Origin: Haematomicrobium sanguinis DSM 21259
GTDB lineage: Bacteria; Actinomycetota; Actinomycetes; Actinomycetales; Micrococcaceae
Direction: 5' to 3'
DNA: 64,000 nt
Assembly (NCBI RefSeq): GCF_000688395.1
Contig: NZ_JIAG01000007.1
Location: forward strand, 62,001 to 126,000
In this document: one piece after another, positions 29,963 through 39,107 of the stretch
How the letters are laid out: every line of letters begins with the position of its first letter
How positions within the stretch are numbered: the first letter of the stretch is position 1
Notes under the pieces: generated by a model
The model's database searches: none
What the model was told of the DNA's origin: nothing
The model's input: the letters and a program-made list of their open reading frames with translations, nothing else
Translations under genes and position numbers: made by a program

Positions 29963-32900
29963 ATGGGAATCTTGGCGACGCTCTCGTTGAAAAACCGGGC
30001 GCTCATTGCGCTCATCACCGTCCTGGTGGCGATCTTTGGCGGCATCACGCTGTCCTCGCTCAAGCAGGAACTCATCCCCTCGCTCGATTTTCCGCGGGTG
30101 AGCGTGGTGAGCGCGTATTCCGGTGCGAGCCCCGCGGTGGTGGATGCACAGGTGTCGCGGCCGCTCGAGTCCGCGTTGCGGGCCGTTGAGGGGCTCGAGT
30201 CCTCTAGTTCGGTGTCCCGGAGTGGATTTTCCACGGTCTCGCTGACCTTTGAGTACGGCACCAATTTGGATCGCGCGCGTTCGCAAGTGGACCGCGCCAT
30301 TGCCAACGTGGCGCCGAACTTGCCCGATGGCGTGCAACCCCAGGCCCTCGCCGGAAGCGTGAGCGATTTTCCGGTCATTTTCGCGGCGGTGTCCTCGGAT
30401 CGCTCGCTGTCCGAGCTTCGAGGGGATGTGGAGCGCCTTGCGCTCCCAGAGATTCAAAAGCTCGACGGCGTGCGGTCGGCAGATCTGACCGGCGGCACTT
30501 CTCAGCACATTCAGATCACCCCGGATGCCCGGGCCATGGCGGCGGCGTCGGTGAGCGTGAGCGACATTTCCGACGCGCTCTCCAACTCCGGGTCTTTGGT
30601 TCCCATCGGTGTGCTGAATACCGATGGCAAAACCCTCACCGTCCAAGCGGGGTCGCCCATCGATTCTTTGGGCGTCATCAAAGGTCTCCCGCTGGCAGGA
30701 TCCTCACCCGGCGCTTCCGCTCCGGCAACTATCGGATCCGTCGCCGCGGTTTCGATCCAGGACGACGTTCCCACAGCGATCACCCGGACCAACGGGGAAG
30801 AGACGCTGTCGCTGTCCATCACCAAGGTCCCGAATGGCGACATTGTCGGCTTATCCCAAGCGTTTGAGGAGCTTGTACCCGCACTGGAGGAGAAGCTCGG
30901 CAACGGCGCGACATTCACGACGGTCTTTGACCAGGCGCCGTTTATCGAGAAATCGATCTCCGATTTGCGCACCGAAGGACTCTTGGGGCTCGCGTTCGCG
31001 GTCCTAGTGATTTTGGTCTTTTTGCTCTCGGTGCGATCCACCCTGGTGACCGCCATATCTATTCCCTTGTCGCTTTTGGTCACCTTCATCGGTCTGTACG
31101 CCAGTGGCTACTCGCTCAATATCCTGACCCTCGGTGCGCTGACCATAGCCATTGGGCGCGTGGTCGATGACTCGATTGTGGTGATTGAGAACATCAGCCG
31201 CCATCTGGGTTACGGGATCGGCAAACGCGAGGCCATCGTGCGCGCCGTCCGTGAAGTTGCCGGTGCCATCACCGCGTCCACGCTCACAACGGTGGCGGTT
31301 TTTGCGCCCATTGCCTTTGTGGGCGGTCTGGCAGGGGAACTGTTCCGGCCATTCGCCTTGACCGTCACGATTGCTCTGTTGGCGTCGTTGATCGTGTCGC
31401 TGACCATTGTCCCGGTGTTGGCGTATTGGTTCTTGAAACCGAAAAGGTCGCGGCACGCTCACGCCGCGAGTGCGGGCCCGGTTGGTGGTTCGGTTGCTGG
31501 TTCGGATGCGGGCCCGGATGCTCAGGCGGATAGCGTGAGCGGCGCATATTTGGAGCGCAACGCGCTCCAACGCGGCTACGCGCCCGTTCTCGCCCTCACC
31601 CAGCGCCACCCGGTTTGGACTGTCGCGCTTAGCTTGGTGATTGTCATTGGCACCTTTGCGCTTATCCCCTTGCTCAAGGTCAACCTGTTGGGATCCTCCG
31701 GGCAGAACAGCTTCAGCATTACGCAGAAGATGGCGCCCGGATCCAGCCTGGACACCACGGCCGCGGCCGCCAGCAAGGTCGAAGACATTTTGAAAAATGA
31801 CGGCGAGGTCCAGACCTATCAGCTCAATATCGGTGACGCGCAAGGCGGGCTTGCCGCGCGCCTCTTGGGAGGCACCTCCCAGGCGACTTTCACCGTCATC
31901 ACCCAAGAGGGTGCCGACCAGACCGGCATTCAAGACCGGATCCGCGCCGAGATAGGCAAACTCAAGGGTGCCGGCGAAATCACCCTGTCCAGCCAGGAAG
32001 GCGGATTTGGCGGTGCTTCGACGGTGGATGTCAACGTGTCGGCGCCAGATACGCCCACTCTGGTCAAAGCCAACGAGGCCGTGCTCAGCAACCTCGGCAA
32101 CCTGAGTTCAGCGAGCGATGTGTCCAGCAATCTCGCCGAAGATCTCCCCCAAATCCAGGTCACCGTGGACCGCGCCAAGGCCGCGCAGTTGGGCCTGAGC
32201 GAAGCGCAAATTGGCGCGGTCGCCGGATCCGCTATCAGCCCCATCCCGGCCGGCACCATCCGCTTTGACGTGCGGGACTACCCGGTGCTCATCGGCGAAG
32301 GGCAACAGCTCACCGACATCGCTCAAATTCGTAACCTGAACATCCCGACCGCCGGCGGGCCCGTTCCCCTTTCCGACATCGCTTCGGTCGCCGAGGTCAA
32401 CGTCCCGGTCTCGATCAGTTCGGCAAATGGCCAACGAACCGCCACCATTAGCGTCACCCCGAATTCCGACAATCTCGGCGCCACCATTTCGGAGGTGAAC
32501 GCCCGGGTTGACGGAGTGGAACTGCCTCCGGGCGCAACCCTCAGTGTGGGCGGCGCCGCGCAATCGCAACAGGAATCCTTCAGCCAACTGTTCTGGGCGC
32601 TCCTGGCCGCCGTTGCCATTGTGTACGTGATCATGGTTGCGACCTTCAAGTCGCTCGTTCAGCCGCTCGTGCTCCTGGTGTCCATTCCCTTTGCCGCCAC
32701 CGGTGCGATTGCCCTGTTGGTGATTTCGCAAGTTCCCTTGGGGCTGCCGTCTCTGATCGGCATGCTCATGCTGGTGGGAATCGTCGTGACAAATGCAATT
32801 GTTCTCATCGACCTCATTAATCAATATCGGCGCGATGACGGCGCCCGCGCGGCCATGCCGCTGGCCGAAGCGATCTCCGTCGGAGCGCTCCAACGGTTAC

Positions 32901-33112
32901 GGCCCATTCTGATGACGGCGCTCGCCACGATTTTCGCTCTCATTCCGATGGCGCTTGGTCTCACCGGGGAAGGCGGATTTATTTCGCAACCTCTCGCGAT
33001 CGTGGTCATCGGCGGTCTCATCTCATCCACCGCGCTCACCCTGATCCTGGTTCCCGTGCTGTATCGCCTTGTGGAAGGCTTCAAGGAACGGCGCGCGGCA
33101 AAGAAAGCGTAG
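29963..33112 (+). CDS. RND-family efflux permease (AcrB/SwrC-like)
   Basis: 1049 aa, 12 TM segments in two halves, each with a large extracytoplasmic loop. The TM4 proton-relay region reads GRVVDDSIVVIENISRHL with the paired Asp. There is no adaptor or outer-membrane channel gene, as expected in a Gram-positive; SwrC/YerP of Bacillus is the nearest described type. A Ser/Ala/Asp-rich cytoplasmic linker lies around residues 495-530. Probable export of amphiphiles or lipid-like compounds; it may be co-transcribed with mqo. Confidence 0.9.
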   Translation: MGILATLSLKNRALIALITVLVAIFGGITLSSLKQELIPSLDFPRVSVVSAYSGASPAVVDAQVSRPLESALRAVEGLESSSSVSRSGFSTVSLTFEYGTNLDRARSQVDRAIANVAPNLPDGVQPQALAGSVSDFPVIFAAVSSDRSLSELRGDVERLALPEIQKLDGVRSADLTGGTSQHIQITPDARAMAAASVSVSDISDALSNSGSLVPIGVLNTDGKTLTVQAGSPIDSLGVIKGLPLAGSSPGASAPATIGSVAAVSIQDDVPTAITRTNGEETLSLSITKVPNGDIVGLSQAFEELVPALEEKLGNGATFTTVFDQAPFIEKSISDLRTEGLLGLAFAVLVILVFLLSVRSTLVTAISIPLSLLVTFIGLYASGYSLNILTLGALTIAIGRVVDDSIVVIENISRHLGYGIGKREAIVRAVREVAGAITASTLTTVAVFAPIAFVGGLAGELFRPFALTVTIALLASLIVSLTIVPVLAYWFLKPKRSRHAHAASAGPVGGSVAGSDAGPDAQADSVSGAYLERNALQRGYAPVLALTQRHPVWTVALSLVIVIGTFALIPLLKVNLLGSSGQNSFSITQKMAPGSSLDTTAAAASKVEDILKNDGEVQTYQLNIGDAQGGLAARLLGGTSQATFTVITQEGADQTGIQDRIRAEIGKLKGAGEITLSSQEGGFGGASTVDVNVSAPDTPTLVKANEAVLSNLGNLSSASDVSSNLAEDLPQIQVTVDRAKAAQLGLSEAQIGAVAGSAISPIPAGTIRFDVRDYPVLIGEGQQLTDIAQIRNLNIPTAGGPVPLSDIASVAEVNVPVSISSANGQRTATISVTPNSDNLGATISEVNARVDGVELPPGATLSVGGAAQSQQESFSQLFWALLAAVAIVYVIMVATFKSLVQPLVLLVSIPFAATGAIALLVISQVPLGLPSLIGMLMLVGIVVTNAIVLIDLINQYRRDDGARAAMPLAEAISVGALQRLRPILMTALATIFALIPMALGLTGEGGFISQPLAIVVIGGLISSTALTLILVPVLYRLVEGFKERRAAKKA

Positions 33113-33155
33113 CTCGGGAATGTCTGCGACTCATCCTCTGTTGTAGCGCACATAG

Positions 33156-33172
33156 ATGCAAATGCATATACT
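33156..33172. promoter_or_regulatory. dyad and -10 upstream of the LLM-marR operon
   Basis: ATGCA-AA-TGCAT (33156-33167) abuts TATACT (33167-33172), a good -10. A MarR dimer here would block the promoter, and the marR gene is the second gene of this operon. Confidence 0.45.
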
Positions 33173-33206
33173 TTAGGAGAGCCGGAGGGTTCTCGAGGAG
33201 GACATC

Positions 33207-34385
33207 ATGCAGTTTGGAATTTTCACCGTCGGCGACGTCACGGTGGATCCCACCAACGGAATTGAGCCGAGCGAACACGAACGCATCAAGGCGATGGTGG
33301 CTATCGCGAAGAAGGCCGAAGAGGTCGGCATGGACGTCTTCGCCACCGGCGAGCACCATAACCGCCCGTTTGTGCCCAGTTCCCCGACGACCATGCTCGG
33401 CTACATTGCCGCGCAAACGGAGAAGCTCATTCTCTCCACGTCCACTACCCTGATCACCACCAATGATCCGGTCAAGATCGCCGAAGACTTTGCCATGCTT
33501 CAACACTTGGCAGACGGGCGTGTGGATCTCATCCTGGGCCGCGGCAATACCGCTCCTGTGTACCCGTGGTTCGGCAAGAACATCCAGGATTCGCTGGAAC
33601 TCACCATTGAAAACTATTCGTTGCTTCGCCGTTTGTGGACCGAGGATGTTGTCAGCTGGGAAGGCAAGTTCCGCACCCCGCTGCATAACTTCACCTCGAC
33701 GCCGCGGCCGCTGGATGATGTGCCGCCGTTCGTGTGGCACGGCAGCATCCGTACCCCGCAGGTCGCCGAGTTGGCCGCGTACTTTGGCGACGGCTACTTT
33801 GCCAACAACATTTTCTGGCCCAAGGAACACTACATGCAGTTGATTCGGCTGTTCCGCGAGCGCTGGGAACACTACGGCCACGGTGCGGCCGAAACTGCGA
33901 TCGTGGGCCTGGGCGGGCAGATCTTTATGAATAAGAACTCCCAAGAGGCCATCCGCCAGTTCCGCCCGTACTTCGATAATGCTCCGGTGTACGGCCACGG
34001 ACCCTCGCTGGAAGATTTCATGGACCAAACCCCGCTGAGCGTGGGCAGCCCGCAGCAGATTATCGAAAAGACGCTGACCTTCCGCGAGTACTTTGGCGAC
34101 TACCAGCGCCAATTGTTCTTAATGGATCACGCAGGTTTGCCCTTGAAGACCGTTCTTGAGCAATTGGATCTCTTCGGTGAAGAGGTGCTACCGGTGTTGA
34201 AGAAGGAATTGGCCGAGCGCACCCCTGCCGGGATCCCCGAGACCCCGACACATGAAAGCATGCTCGCCGACAAACGGGCCCGAGAGTCATCCGGAAACAC
34301 CGAAAGCTCGACGAGTTCGGAGCAAACCAATGCCTATGAAACCGACATTGCCGCTCCCGCCGAGGAAGTCTCTCACCGCTCATGA
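33207..34385 (+). CDS. LLM-class flavin-dependent oxidoreductase
   Basis: 392 aa TIM-barrel, bacterial-luciferase-like monooxygenase. Visible blocks: ATGEHHNRPF, LGYIAAQTEKLILSTST, RVDLILGRGNTAPVYPW, and FVWHGSIRTPQVAELAA. An extra C-terminal tail (about 355-392) is Ser/Thr/Glu-rich and probably disordered. ATG 33207 has GAGGAGG upstream. It overlaps marR by 4 bp, suggesting an inducible catabolic or detoxifying enzyme; the substrate is unknown. Confidence 0.88.
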   Translation: MQFGIFTVGDVTVDPTNGIEPSEHERIKAMVAIAKKAEEVGMDVFATGEHHNRPFVPSSPTTMLGYIAAQTEKLILSTSTTLITTNDPVKIAEDFAMLQHLADGRVDLILGRGNTAPVYPWFGKNIQDSLELTIENYSLLRRLWTEDVVSWEGKFRTPLHNFTSTPRPLDDVPPFVWHGSIRTPQVAELAAYFGDGYFANNIFWPKEHYMQLIRLFRERWEHYGHGAAETAIVGLGGQIFMNKNSQEAIRQFRPYFDNAPVYGHGPSLEDFMDQTPLSVGSPQQIIEKTLTFREYFGDYQRQLFLMDHAGLPLKTVLEQLDLFGEEVLPVLKKELAERTPAGIPETPTHESMLADKRARESSGNTESSTSSEQTNAYETDIAAPAEEVSHRS

Positions 34386-34852
34386 CGCAACATCGCAAGG
34401 TGAGCTTGCGGCAAAGCGCCGCAACCTGGGAGGCGCTATTTCGCTCCCAGGTTGCGGTGATGCGCCGACTGCAGGCAGGCCAAGAATTCGCCGATATTTC
34501 CTTGCGCGAGTATGACGTGCTTTTCAATATTTCCCGTTGCCCGGGCGGCAAAACCCGGTTGAACTCGCTGAATGAAGTATTGCTCATTTCCCAACCCAGC
34601 CTCAGCCGCATGATTGACCGCCTGCAGGCCCGCGGCCTCGTAGAGCGCCATACGGCCCCCGACGATCAGCGCGGCGTCCTTGTCTCGCTGACCGAAGCGG
34701 GGCGCCAGGCACAGCAACGCATCGGAAAAGAACACGTGCGCCATATCCACGAATTACTGGGGTCTACGCTCAGCGAGGCGGAAATGTTGGAACTGCAACG
34801 GATCACCGAGAAACTACGCGCGAATCTCCCCGATAAGCCGCGCCATCGTTGA
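34382..34852 (+). CDS. MarR-family regulator of the LLM oxidoreductase operon
   Basis: 156 aa, winged helix about residues 45-110 (LREYDVLFNISRCPGGKTRL, then LLISQPSLSRMIDRLQARGL). ATGA overlap with the oxidoreductase gene; its 3' end overlaps the convergent nadS by 39 bp. Probable repressor of its own operon through the dyad at 33156. Confidence 0.87.
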   Translation: MTQHRKVSLRQSAATWEALFRSQVAVMRRLQAGQEFADISLREYDVLFNISRCPGGKTRLNSLNEVLLISQPSLSRMIDRLQARGLVERHTAPDDQRGVLVSLTEAGRQAQQRIGKEHVRHIHELLGSTLSEAEMLELQRITEKLRANLPDKPRHR

Positions 34853-35977
34853 CACCGCGTCGCGTGCTGCCCGGGTCATGGCGGCCTCGCTCACGGTGGA
34901 ATCTATGGTGAACCGCAACGCCGTCTGGGCGCTCTCCGCCGAATAGCCCATGGCTAAGAGGACCGCGGACGGGTCGCTTCGTCCCGCGGCGCAAGCGGAA
35001 CCGGACGAGGCGAGAACGCCCGCGCGCTCGAGTTCGATGAGCGCGCTCTCCCCCGACACGAGCGCGTTCACAAAGGAGGCGTGACCTGGTAACCGTTGCG
35101 TGCGATGCCCGGTCACCTCCATTCCCGGCACACCCGCGGTCAGCGCCTCGATCAGGTAATCGCGGAACCTGCTCAGCCGGGCGGCGTGCTCTTCCCGGTG
35201 TTCGCCTGCCCGCGCCAGGGCCAACCCCAACGCGACCGCGAAGGCCACGTTTTCGGTTCCCGAGCGCACACCGCGCTCTTGACCGCCGCCATGGATGAGC
35301 GGCTCAATTCTTACGCCGGCCCGGGACACCAAAGCGCCGATGCCCTTAGGCGCACCGACCTTGTGCCCGGAAATGCTGAGGGAGTCAGCGCCCACGGCAT
35401 CTAGATCGATGTCCATGACGCCAGCGGCCTGAACCGCATCCACATGAAAGTGCGCCCCCACCGCTCGACACAGCACGGACATCGCCACGGTGTCTTGCAC
35501 TGTCCCAACCTCGTTATTCGCCAAACCCACCGCGCACACCGCTGTGTGTTCATCGAGCAGGAGAGAAAGCGCCGCCAGATCAATAACGCCAGCCCGGTCC
35601 ACCGGAACCCTACGGACCTCGATGCCGTGGAACCGCTCCAGATAGCGCGCCGCTTCAACAATCGAGGAGTGCTCGGTGGCACCCACTAGCACATTGAGAG
35701 TCTCGCCCGTCCTCCCCCGCTCTAACCACCGTGGAAGCGTCACTCCTTTGAGCGCCAGGTTGTTCGCTTCGGTCCCGCCGCTCGTGAATAACACCGGATG
35801 CTGCCCACCGGTTGCGCCTGCCACCATGTCGCGACCATATTCCAGCGCCCGGCGAGCGCTCTGCCCCAGTTCGTGCACGCTGGACGGGTTGCCAAAATCG
35901 TGGCGAAGCAGCGGTGCCACGAATTCTAAAACCTCGAGATCTACCTCGCGTGTCGCGGCGGCATCAAGGTAAATCAT
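34814..35977 (-). CDS. nadS: cysteine desulfurase-like protein of the NAD operon (NadS)
   Basis: 387 aa fold-type I PLP enzyme. The PLP-binding Lys is in SISGHKVGAPKGIGAL and the persulfide Cys in ASSGSACAAGRSDPSA. It overlaps nadC by 4 bp. In Corynebacterium glutamicum the same position is held by NadS, needed for activity of the [4Fe-4S] quinolinate synthase NadA. By context this copy serves NadA rather than general Fe-S assembly. Confidence 0.87.
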   Translation of the reverse strand: MIYLDAAATREVDLEVLEFVAPLLRHDFGNPSSVHELGQSARRALEYGRDMVAGATGGQHPVLFTSGGTEANNLALKGVTLPRWLERGRTGETLNVLVGATEHSSIVEAARYLERFHGIEVRRVPVDRAGVIDLAALSLLLDEHTAVCAVGLANNEVGTVQDTVAMSVLCRAVGAHFHVDAVQAAGVMDIDLDAVGADSLSISGHKVGAPKGIGALVSRAGVRIEPLIHGGGQERGVRSGTENVAFAVALGLALARAGEHREEHAARLSRFRDYLIEALTAGVPGMEVTGHRTQRLPGHASFVNALVSGESALIELERAGVLASSGSACAAGRSDPSAVLLAMGYSAESAQTALRFTIDSTVSEAAMTRAARDAVSTMARLIGEIRA

Positions 35978-36876
35978 GGGCTCGGAGTCGTTGGCGTGGA
36001 CGTGACAAAGTCGAGGCCAAGGTCGACTGCCGGTGCGCTGTGGGTCAAAGCGCCAACGGATATCACTTCGGCTCCCGCAGCGGCGTAATCCGCTATGGTT
36101 TCTGCGGTAATGTTGCCGCTCACCTCTACGTGGGCCCGGTCACCGATGTGAGCCGCAGCAGCGCGCACGTCGGCAGCGGCGAAATTATCTAACATGATGG
36201 TGTTTGCGCCCGCGTTGAGGGCAAAATCGATGAGTTCGGGGCGATCCACCTCTATTTCCAGGTGAAGAGTATGCCCTGCCGCACGGCGCCGTGAGCGCAC
36301 CTCGGCGGCCGCCGCATCCAGGTCCACCGACCCGTTTCGCGTGAATTCGGCAAGGAGCGGTTCCAGGTGATTGTCCTTGAGCATGATCGCGTCGGAGAGG
36401 CTGAATCGATGGTTGAATCCGCCACCGCAACGAACCGCATATTTTTCGAGCAACCGCAGTCCGGGCGTGGTCTTGCGTGTGTCCACCACGCGAGCACCCG
36501 TCCCAGCAACCAGGGCGACCAGCCGCGCTGTCGTCGAGGACACGGCGCACATGCGCTGCACGAGGTTCAACGCCACACGTTCATTCCCGAGGATCGCCCT
36601 GCTCGAACCGGAAACTTCCGCCAGCACGTCCCCTGCGGCGAAGGCGTCACCGTCTTGCACTCGCAGCTGCACCCGCACCGCCTCCTCGGCGCCCCACCGC
36701 ATGGCGCGCTCAAAGACCGACGCCCCGGCCATCACACCGGGTTCGCGCGCCCGCAAGAGGGCCTGCGATTCGCTTGACTCAGGGATGAACGCGGCGGAGC
36801 TGACATCTCCCCAAGGTTTATCTTCCCGCATTGCAATAGCAATGACGGCGTCGACGGCGGCGGCATCCAAGATCAT
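35974..36876 (-). CDS. nadC: nicotinate-nucleotide pyrophosphorylase (quinolinate phosphoribosyltransferase)
   Basis: 300 aa, converts quinolinate and PRPP to nicotinate mononucleotide. Visible: WGDVSSAAF near the N-terminus, VVDTRKTTPGLRLLEKYAVR (PRPP/quinolinate pocket), GGGFNHRFSLSDAIMLKDNH, and the barrel end EVSGNITAETIADYAAAGAE. It overlaps nadA by 4 bp on one side and nadS on the other. Confidence 0.95.
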   Translation of the reverse strand: MILDAAAVDAVIAIAMREDKPWGDVSSAAFIPESSESQALLRAREPGVMAGASVFERAMRWGAEEAVRVQLRVQDGDAFAAGDVLAEVSGSSRAILGNERVALNLVQRMCAVSSTTARLVALVAGTGARVVDTRKTTPGLRLLEKYAVRCGGGFNHRFSLSDAIMLKDNHLEPLLAEFTRNGSVDLDAAAAEVRSRRRAAGHTLHLEIEVDRPELIDFALNAGANTIMLDNFAAADVRAAAAHIGDRAHVEVSGNITAETIADYAAAGAEVISVGALTHSAPAVDLGLDFVTSTPTTPSP

Positions 36877-38153
36877 TTGGGCACCGCCTGCAACATCCGT
36901 TCGAGAGCCACCGCCGCGTCTGACGCTACCCCCTCGCTCACAGAGATCTGATTGACCACGCGTCCGGAGACCAGTTCTTCAAGAACCCAGGCAAGATAAC
37001 CGGGATGGATCCGGTACATCGTGGAACAGGGACAAATGACCGGGTCCAGACAAAAGATGGTGTGCTCGGGGTGCTGGGCTGCCAAGCGATTCACCATATT
37101 GATTTCGGTGCCGATGGCAAAAGTCTGCCCCGCCGGGGCTTCGCGAACCGCCCTGAGAATGTAATCCGTGGATCCATACTCGTCGGCCGAATCCACCACC
37201 GGCATGGGACATTCCGGGTGCACAATGACACGCACGCCGGGAAACTCGGTGCGCGCCTTCTCGATCTGTTGTACCGTAAATCGGCGGTGCACAGAACAGA
37301 ATCCGTGCCACAGGATAACTCTTGATCGCGCCAGAGCATCCCGGGTGTTGCCGCCCAACGGCAGCCGCGGATTCCAGGTCGGCATCTCATCCAGTGCCAC
37401 ACCCATCGCCTTGGCCGTGTTCCGCCCCAAGTGCTGATCCGGGAAGAACAACACTCGGCGACCACGTTCAAACGCCCACTCCAGCACCGCCGAAGCGTTC
37501 GAGGAGGTGCACACAATCCCCCCGTTCCGGCCGCAAAAGGCCTTGAGCGCCGCCGAGGAATTCATGTACGTGACCGGAATGACCGGCTGAAAGCCGGCCT
37601 CGCATGCCTCGCCGGCGAATACCTCCGTCAATTCCGCCCAGCATGACTGCACGTCCGGGACGTTGGCCATGTCTGCCATGGAGCACCCGGCGGCCAGATT
37701 CGGCAGGATAACTTTTTGATCCGTGCCCGAGAGGATATCCGCGGTTTCGGCCATAAAATGCACGCCGCAGAACACGATCGCTTGCGCATCGCTGCGCTCC
37801 TTCGCGGCACGCGCCAGCTGAAAGGAATCCCCGACAAAATCGGCAAACTGCACAATTTCATCGCGCTGATAAAAGTGCCCCAGAATCACGACCCGCGACC
37901 CCAGCCGGGCCTTCGCTCGTGCGATCCGCTCCGCCAACTCCGCCTCGCTCGCCTCGGCATACGTAGCGGGCAACCCTCCCTGAATTGGCGATCCCGGCGG
38001 CACCGTATCCGCTTGCGAGGCCCCTGGACCGTACCCGGCACCCCCTACCTGCCACGGACGTAACGTTAAGTCAGGAGCGCACCGCGACTCGGCCGAACCG
38101 CCGAGCCGCTCGGAAATCGACAGTTCCACACGCGTGGTGAGCGGATTCGTCAT
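36873..38153 (-). CDS. nadA: quinolinate synthase A
   Basis: 426 aa [4Fe-4S] enzyme condensing iminoaspartate with DHAP. Candidate cluster Cys residues lie in VFCGVHFMAETADIL, AAGCSMADM and DPVICPCSTM; an ECPMPVVDSADEYGSTDYI block is also present. About 90 N-terminal residues precede the LGSRVVILGHFYQRDEIV core. No nadB follows: nadC begins immediately, overlapping by 4 bp. Confidence 0.95.
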   Translation of the reverse strand: MTNPLTTRVELSISERLGGSAESRCAPDLTLRPWQVGGAGYGPGASQADTVPPGSPIQGGLPATYAEASEAELAERIARAKARLGSRVVILGHFYQRDEIVQFADFVGDSFQLARAAKERSDAQAIVFCGVHFMAETADILSGTDQKVILPNLAAGCSMADMANVPDVQSCWAELTEVFAGEACEAGFQPVIPVTYMNSSAALKAFCGRNGGIVCTSSNASAVLEWAFERGRRVLFFPDQHLGRNTAKAMGVALDEMPTWNPRLPLGGNTRDALARSRVILWHGFCSVHRRFTVQQIEKARTEFPGVRVIVHPECPMPVVDSADEYGSTDYILRAVREAPAGQTFAIGTEINMVNRLAAQHPEHTIFCLDPVICPCSTMYRIHPGYLAWVLEELVSGRVVNQISVSEGVASDAAVALERMLQAVPK

Positions 38154-38854
38154 TGTTCATCCTTGAGATATCGGTAGAGTCTGGCAGGACGGTGCGCCCC
38201 GGATCTCACAAAATCCTCGGTCGCCGCGATGCGTTGTTCGCGCTTGAGCCGACGCCGGAAATTTCCCGGGTCAACGCGCTGTCCAAGCACCGCCTCATAC
38301 ACTTCGTGCACCTGCGACAGCGTAAAAGTGGGCCCCAAAAACCGGTACGCAATGTCCGCGTACGCCACTTTGGTGCGAAGCCGCGCGAGCGCATACTCCA
38401 CAATCGCATTGTGATCAAAAGCAAGCTCGCCCACCGTGTCGGCGTCAAACCACTTCACATTCTCGTCATCACTCACGGTCCGCGCGCTCGGCGGCACTAG
38501 CGCCCAATACACGATGGACACCGTGCGCTCCTGGGGTGAGCGGGCAAGGTCGCCAAAGGTGTAGAGCTGTTCCAGGTACGACGGCGATACCCCGGTCATT
38601 GCCACGAGGTTGCCTTCCGCAGCGCTCACCAAGGATTCTTCGGGGCCGAGCGGGCCGCCGGGAAGCGCCCACTGGCCCTTGAAGGGTGGGCGGATTCGGC
38701 GCACCAGCGGAAGGACTAGCCGCGGACTGTTCTCCGCCCAGTCGATCGTGAAAATGACGGTGGACACCGCGACGCGCGGCGGCGCAAGACGCCGCTCGGC
38801 GACATTTGCCATCGACCCCGTTATCGCTGGAGCTCCACGCATCATGCTGACCAC
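38150..38854 (-). CDS. ndnR: Nudix-related NAD biosynthesis repressor (NrtR/NdnR type)
   Basis: 234 aa. N-terminal Nudix-like domain (VSTVIFTIDWAENSPRLVL, KGQWALPGGPLGPEESL) in which the Nudix box is degraded, and a C-terminal winged helix (LSQVHEVYEAVLGQRVDPGN, FRRRLKREQRI). Such proteins sense ADP-ribose or NAD and repress NAD synthesis genes. First gene of the operon with nadA, nadC, nadS, as for ndnR in Corynebacterium. GTG 38854 lies six bases after TAAGTT, so I keep this start. Confidence 0.88.
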   Translation of the reverse strand: MVSMMRGAPAITGSMANVAERRLAPPRVAVSTVIFTIDWAENSPRLVLPLVRRIRPPFKGQWALPGGPLGPEESLVSAAEGNLVAMTGVSPSYLEQLYTFGDLARSPQERTVSIVYWALVPPSARTVSDDENVKWFDADTVGELAFDHNAIVEYALARLRTKVAYADIAYRFLGPTFTLSQVHEVYEAVLGQRVDPGNFRRRLKREQRIAATEDFVRSGAHRPARLYRYLKDEQ

Positions 38855-38860
38855 GCCACC

Positions 38861-38891
38861 AACTTAGCACTTAATGTCACTTAGACAATAA
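38861..38891 (-). promoter_or_regulatory. NAD operon promoter and NrtR/NdnR-type operator
   Basis: The -10 TAAGTT (38866-38861) precedes the GTG by six bases. Just upstream, 38871-38891 is an inverted repeat, TTAATGTC-5-GACAATAA (7 of 8 pairs). A repressor bound there would cover the -35/-10 spacer. Confidence 0.55.
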
Positions 38892-38945
38892 CTTGTTGCG
38901 GCTATCCCACGAGCCGCAGCGCACCCCGCGAGACCTGCACACTCG

Positions 38946-39011
38946 AAATCGACTGTGCAGATAATGCGCACTTTCACGGCGTGTCGCGTGCGTGTTTTGC
39001 ACAGTCGATTT
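38946..39011. repeat. 14-bp perfect inverted repeat with 38-bp loop
   Basis: AAATCGACTGTGCA (38946-38959) and TGCACAGTCGATTT (38998-39011). The loop has further imperfect pairing (GCGCAC with GTGCGT). It sits between the divergent NAD operon and the permease gene. No ORF or duplication at its ends. Confidence 0.7.
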
Positions 39012-39107
39012 TGGGAGGGGAAATTGGGAGGCGATTTTGAGAGGGAGTGAGATACGGCATAGGCTCGATGAGGATTTTTACACCCCCAAAGATCAAGGAA
39101 TAGCGCT

